DNA from: Vibrio sp. S9_S30
GTDB taxonomy: Bacteria > Pseudomonadota > Gammaproteobacteria > Enterobacterales > Vibrionaceae
Reading direction: 5' to 3'
DNA length: 64,000 nt
Assembly (NCBI RefSeq): GCF_014694455.1
Contig: NZ_JAAUWT010000021.1
Coordinates: 1 to 64,000 of the forward strand
Shown here: piece by piece, positions 63,512 through 64,000 of the stretch
How positions within the stretch are numbered: the first letter of the stretch is position 1
Layout: every line of letters starts with the position of its first letter
Notes under the pieces: model-generated
Database searches by the model: none
Told to the model about the DNA's origin: nothing
Seen by the model: only the letters and a program-made list of their open reading frames with translations
Translations under genes and position numbers: made by a program

Positions 63512-64000
63512 ATGAAAAAGATATTTCGAATTATAGGATTGATTTTTAAATGGATATGGAAAGCAATTTCCTTCCTACGTGTTGCCATCATCAACCTTTT
63601 CTTTTTGTTTTCTTTAGCGATCATCTATTACGTCTATACCCAAGCCGATGCCACAGCACCTGCTGTTCAAGAAAAATCGGCACTTGTGATGAATTTGTCT
63701 GGTCCCATAGTGGAACAAGGCAGCTACGTTGCTCCTATGGATTCATTCACTGGATCGTTGCTAGGAAACAAATTACCCAAAGAAAATGTTTTGTTCGATA
63801 TTGTTGAGGCAATTCGATATGCACAAAACGATGACAACGTGACCGGTTTGGTGTTAGCACTGCGTGAAATGCCGGAAACCAATCTCACCAAGCTTCGCTA
63901 CATTGCCAAAGCACTAAACGAATTTAAAACCTCCGGTAAACCTGTCTACGCCATTGGTGACTTTTACAACCAGAGCCAGTATTACTTGGCCAGTTATGCC
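63512..64000 (+). CDS. sppA: signal peptide peptidase SppA (5' part)
   Basis: 163 residues seen; the gene runs off the right edge. Membrane anchor near the start (AIINLFFLFSLAIIYYVYTQ), followed by the N-terminal protease repeat (SALVMNLSGPIVEQG, GLVLALREMPETNLTKLRYIAKAL, VYAIGDFYNQSQYYLASYA). SppA degrades cleaved signal peptides in the inner membrane. Divergent from fadH; GGAAAG precedes ATG. Confidence 0.93.
   Translation, partial: MKKIFRIIGLIFKWIWKAISFLRVAIINLFFLFSLAIIYYVYTQADATAPAVQEKSALVMNLSGPIVEQGSYVAPMDSFTGSLLGNKLPKENVLFDIVEAIRYAQNDDNVTGLVLALREMPETNLTKLRYIAKALNEFKTSGKPVYAIGDFYNQSQYYLASYA

Overview
The window looks like chromosome 1 of a marine Vibrio. The evidence is gene content and protein resemblance: an rsxABCDGE-nth operon, a MotY that matches the sodium-driven polar flagellar motor protein of vibrios, grxD, sodB, a fused adhE, a yejK/yejL-yejM divergon, topB and fadH. 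The base composition is moderate, genes are tightly packed, and most start codons have good AGGA-type ribosome sites. No rRNA, integrase, transposase or CRISPR array was seen. All calls come from reading the sequence; no database search was run.

Layout. 1-600: non-coding, with a duplicated terminator unit and what looks like the 3' end of a decayed tRNA. 619-7537: the Rsx/Rnf electron-transfer complex and endonuclease III; RsxC carries a long tandem-repeat tail. 7619-12258: a minus-strand ABC importer of the nickel/peptide/opine class, with a dyad operator in front. 12442-21697: gloA, a TPR-like small protein, motY, rnt, an NhaC-type antiporter preceded by an 11-copy octamer repeat, grxD, sodB, a polytopic membrane protein, a small unknown gene and a degenerate short-chain dehydrogenase preceded by paired DnaA boxes. 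21820-32849: adhE, a voltage-gated-type K+ channel, an orphan prepilin, asd, a membrane-anchored Hpt protein, yejK, yejL and yejM.

32936-35964: tRNA-Pro(GGG), tRNA-Ser(UGA) and a three-gene accessory unit that looks like replication-initiation functions (winged-helix-like protein, lambda-P-like helicase loader, unknown protein). 36027-44383: a coherent catabolic cluster with a divergent LysR regulator, a CuyA-like PLP sulfo-lyase, an HpsN/HisD-type dehydrogenase, a DegT-type aminotransferase, a three-part TRAP importer and an aspartate/glutamate-type racemase. Together these would import a C3 amino-sulfonate such as cysteinolate, oxidise its CH2OH to give cysteate, adjust stereochemistry, and release sulfite, ammonia and pyruvate. 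I consider this the most interesting system in the window.

44384-46776: an AT-rich stretch of accessory debris, with a frame interrupted by a stop codon, an AUG-stop minigene and two small unknown genes. 46777-50138: two Nudix hydrolases, a histone-deacetylase-family hydrolase, a Fur-box-preceded 40-residue membrane peptide and an SDR. 50158-56453: an overlapping six-gene operon (3-hydroxyisobutyrate-dehydrogenase-like, aldehyde dehydrogenase, serine acetyltransferase, VOC protein, M20 amidohydrolase, LysR) whose substrate I cannot name. 56692-64000: exported MsrAB, a small membrane protein, topB, a YdjA nitroreductase, fadH with a FadR-like site, and the 5' part of sppA, which runs off the right edge.
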